From assembly GCA_964465385.1 (NCBI GenBank), contig CAYXIM010000030.1, positions 1 through 19,218 of the forward strand: a stretch of 19,218 nt of DNA, in the 5' to 3' direction. Source of the DNA: JAAYBY01 sp964465385 (GTDB lineage: Bacteria; Bacillota; Clostridia; Saccharofermentanales; UBA5734). The position numbers were made by a program, and so were the translations under genes. Below, one piece after another: positions 17,604 through 19,218 of the stretch (position 1 is the first letter of the stretch; every line of letters starts with the position of its first letter). The notes beneath the pieces are model-generated. The model made no database searches. It saw only the letters and a program-made list of their open reading frames with translations, and had not been told where the DNA came from.

Positions 17604-18491
17604 ATGGTCAAACGATCCGTGTCTTTTTTACGCGACCTGCTTCAAGCCATTGAAGACGATGACATCATTGCCTATGCCCATCAGCTGACCTTGAGCCTGA
17701 TCATGGCCTTTTTTCCCTTTGTCATGTTTTTGTTCACCCTGCTGGCCTATTTTGACATTGACAGCAGCCTGGTCCTGCGGTCCATGGAACAGGCCCTGCC
17801 GGTGACGGTCTATGCCTTTGTGGCTGACATCATCACCGACGTCCTGGACCACCAGCGCGGCGGCCTCTTGTCCCTGGCCATCGTGCTGGCTGTTTATTCG
17901 GCTTCCAGCGGCTTTCGTGCCTTCATGAAAGGCAGCAACCGGATCATCGGCCTGAAAGAGCGCCGCAACATCCTCTGGCGCTATGTCCTGTCCATCATCT
18001 GGGTCTTGCTCTTCGCGCTGACCCTGGTGGTGATCCTGGTCATGCGGGTCTTTGGCGCCCAGATCATCACCCTTTTGACCTGCTGGGTTCAGGTGCCCAT
18101 GGCGGGCCTGGTCAATCTCTTGCGCTGGCTGCTGCCCCTGCTGCTGATCGCCCTGATCCTGACCATTTTTTACATGTTCGGCCCGGCCCGGCGCCTGCGT
18201 TTTTGCCATGCCCTGCCGGGGGCCCTCTTAACCACCCTGGGCTGGGGGCTCTTCACCAGCCTCTTCCAGTATTATGTGGACCATTTCGCACAATATTCGC
18301 GTTTTTACGGCACCCTGGGTGCCTTGATCGTCCTGATGATCTGGCTGCAGCTGATCTCCATCATCCTGTTGGTGGGGGTGGAGGTGAACGCGGTGGTCAT
18401 GGCCCGGCGTGGCATCGAGCCAGCCTGTCGGCCACGCCAACAACTTCGCATCACACGCCTCAAGGGGCGCGGGGAGGAAAGCAAACCATGA
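17604..18491 (+). CDS. YihY/BrkB-family inner membrane protein
   Basis: An integral membrane protein of 295 residues with about six hydrophobic segments, including SLIMAFFPFVMFLFTLLAY, a segment around 17860-17900, WVLLFALTLVVILVM, LLPLLLIALILTIFYMF and LIVLMIWLQLISIILLVGV. The family (formerly mis-called RNase BN) has a conserved start with A.AHQLTLSL and a late GALL-TLGWGLFTSLFQYYV motif, both present. The biochemical role is not established; some members have been proposed as envelope transporters. Start: ATG at 17604 after AAGGA. Its TGA overlaps the ATG of the next gene (ATGA), indicating translational coupling. Confidence 0.9.
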   Translation: MVKRSVSFLRDLLQAIEDDDIIAYAHQLTLSLIMAFFPFVMFLFTLLAYFDIDSSLVLRSMEQALPVTVYAFVADIITDVLDHQRGGLLSLAIVLAVYSASSGFRAFMKGSNRIIGLKERRNILWRYVLSIIWVLLFALTLVVILVMRVFGAQIITLLTCWVQVPMAGLVNLLRWLLPLLLIALILTIFYMFGPARRLRFCHALPGALLTTLGWGLFTSLFQYYVDHFAQYSRFYGTLGALIVLMIWLQLISIILLVGVEVNAVVMARRGIEPACRPRQQLRITRLKGRGEESKP

Positions 18492-19218
18492 CAAACAAGC
18501 GACAAGCAGAAAAAGACCAACGCCTGGGCCAGGGCCTGGGAGACCACCTGGGCCTGTCCTGGACCTGTGTCTATGCCAACCTGGTGGGCCAGCAGGAAGC
18601 GGCGGTTTCCGACAGAGACCGGGTGCATTTGCGCGAGCTGGCGGCCCGTGTGGCAGCGCTGGCGGCCCAGCCCATCCAGGCCATGCGGCGGGAACGCTGG
18701 ACACGCCACAATGACCTGGAAGAGACCCAGCCGCTGCTCTTTTGCGACCCGGAGCTGGCCTGGTATGAATTGATCCCGGCTTCGACCCTGCGCTGCCAGG
18801 GCAAGCTGGCCCGCATCTGGGAGTTTCGCTTGAAAAAAGAACTCTTCTGGGGCCAGCACATCCAGGACGACCGGGTGACCCCGTCGGAGTGGACGGTCCA
18901 GCGGGTCTACCGCCTGACTTCACGCGGCCTGGAAGCCAAGCGGATCGGGGGAGAAAGCGGCGGGGCCTACCGCTGGGAAGCCCCCATCCAGTCCTATGAC
19001 CAGGTCGATGAACTGTCTTTCAGCCGGGTGGAAGTGGACCACGAACAGACCGAAGCCCTGCTGGATGTGGCCCGCTGGGTCTTTGACGACCTGATGCCGG
19101 TCCGCCTGGATGCCTCCTACTGGTGGACCCTGGGCCTGACCTCGGATCTGATTTTACTGCGCGGCTTTGAACCGGTTTTACTGGACATGTACGATGACCC
19201 GGACGGCCTGCACCGCCT
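18488..19218 (+). CDS. Uroporphyrinogen decarboxylase-family (URO-D-like) protein, 3' end outside window
   Basis: The frame opens at ATG 18488 (GGAGGAAA 8 nt upstream) and stays open for 243 complete codons to the window edge. The text NDLEETQPLLFCDPE, AWYELIP and WEFRLKKELFWG matches the N-terminal half of the URO-D-like proteins found in many Clostridia. Those are usually related to corrinoid methyltransferase subunits (MtaA/CmuA-type) more than to haem biosynthesis. The catalytic C-terminal half is not visible, so activity cannot be judged. Overlaps the YihY stop by four bases (ATGA), so the two are likely co-translated. No methyltransferase or corrinoid protein is in view downstream within this window. 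Confidence 0.8.
   Translation, partial: MTNKRQAEKDQRLGQGLGDHLGLSWTCVYANLVGQQEAAVSDRDRVHLRELAARVAALAAQPIQAMRRERWTRHNDLEETQPLLFCDPELAWYELIPASTLRCQGKLARIWEFRLKKELFWGQHIQDDRVTPSEWTVQRVYRLTSRGLEAKRIGGESGGAYRWEAPIQSYDQVDELSFSRVEVDHEQTEALLDVARWVFDDLMPVRLDASYWWTLGLTSDLILLRGFEPVLLDMYDDPDGLHR

Overview
The window is GC-rich (clearly above half G+C, strongest at third codon positions) and densely coding, on a bacterial chromosome. A strictly anaerobic member of the Bacillota (Clostridia-like) is the best guess. The reasons are strong GGAGG-type ribosome sites, a ClpE-type unfoldase with an N-terminal zinc finger, a class I-spaced hybrid-cluster protein (the spacing seen in strict anaerobes), a YheO-type regulator, an NhaC-family carrier and a URO-D-like protein of the kind common in Clostridia. 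A run of exactly 10 N flanked by a duplicated 39-mer suggests a draft, probably metagenome-derived, scaffold. The genus cannot be named from the sequence.

Layout. Positions 1-64 hold a tRNA-Glu(CTC) on the minus strand, cut at its 3' end by the window edge, with its own promoter. Then come uvrA (excision repair) and a clpE-like AAA+ unfoldase, 1 nt apart on the plus strand. A minus-strand argJ (arginine biosynthesis) converges on them. argJ is divergent from a DUF975 membrane-protein gene whose promoter -35 lies in a perfect 21-bp palindrome. The 3' end of the DUF975 gene is damaged by an assembly scar (7815-8019), and its intact sequence can be reconstructed by eye.

The middle third (8114-13388) is two convergent gene pairs around a central plus-strand block: nagA-like amidohydrolase 1 (minus), hcp and an M20 peptidase (plus), then nagA-like amidohydrolase 2 (minus). 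The two amidohydrolases are paralogs of an unusual NagA-like subfamily. The second has lost one canonical metal-ligand histidine.

From 13635 to 17445 there is a compact plus-strand unit: YheO/DauR-type regulator, RidA enamine/imine deaminase, class I/II PLP aminotransferase and NhaC-family antiporter. It has a good promoter, a palindrome upstream and a strong intrinsic terminator at the end. It reads as a self-regulated amino acid uptake and deamination module and is the most system-like element here. After it come a YihY-family membrane protein and, overlapping it by ATGA, the first 243 codons of a URO-D-family protein that runs off the window.

Promoters are unusually easy to see. Five of them (tRNA-Glu, uvrA, both amidohydrolases, yihY-like) have an extended -10 of the TGnTATnnT type. 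No stretch above 300 bases lacks a gene; the longest is 13389-13634 (246 bases), which is AT-rich and regulatory. I saw no insertion sequence, CRISPR array or prophage gene.
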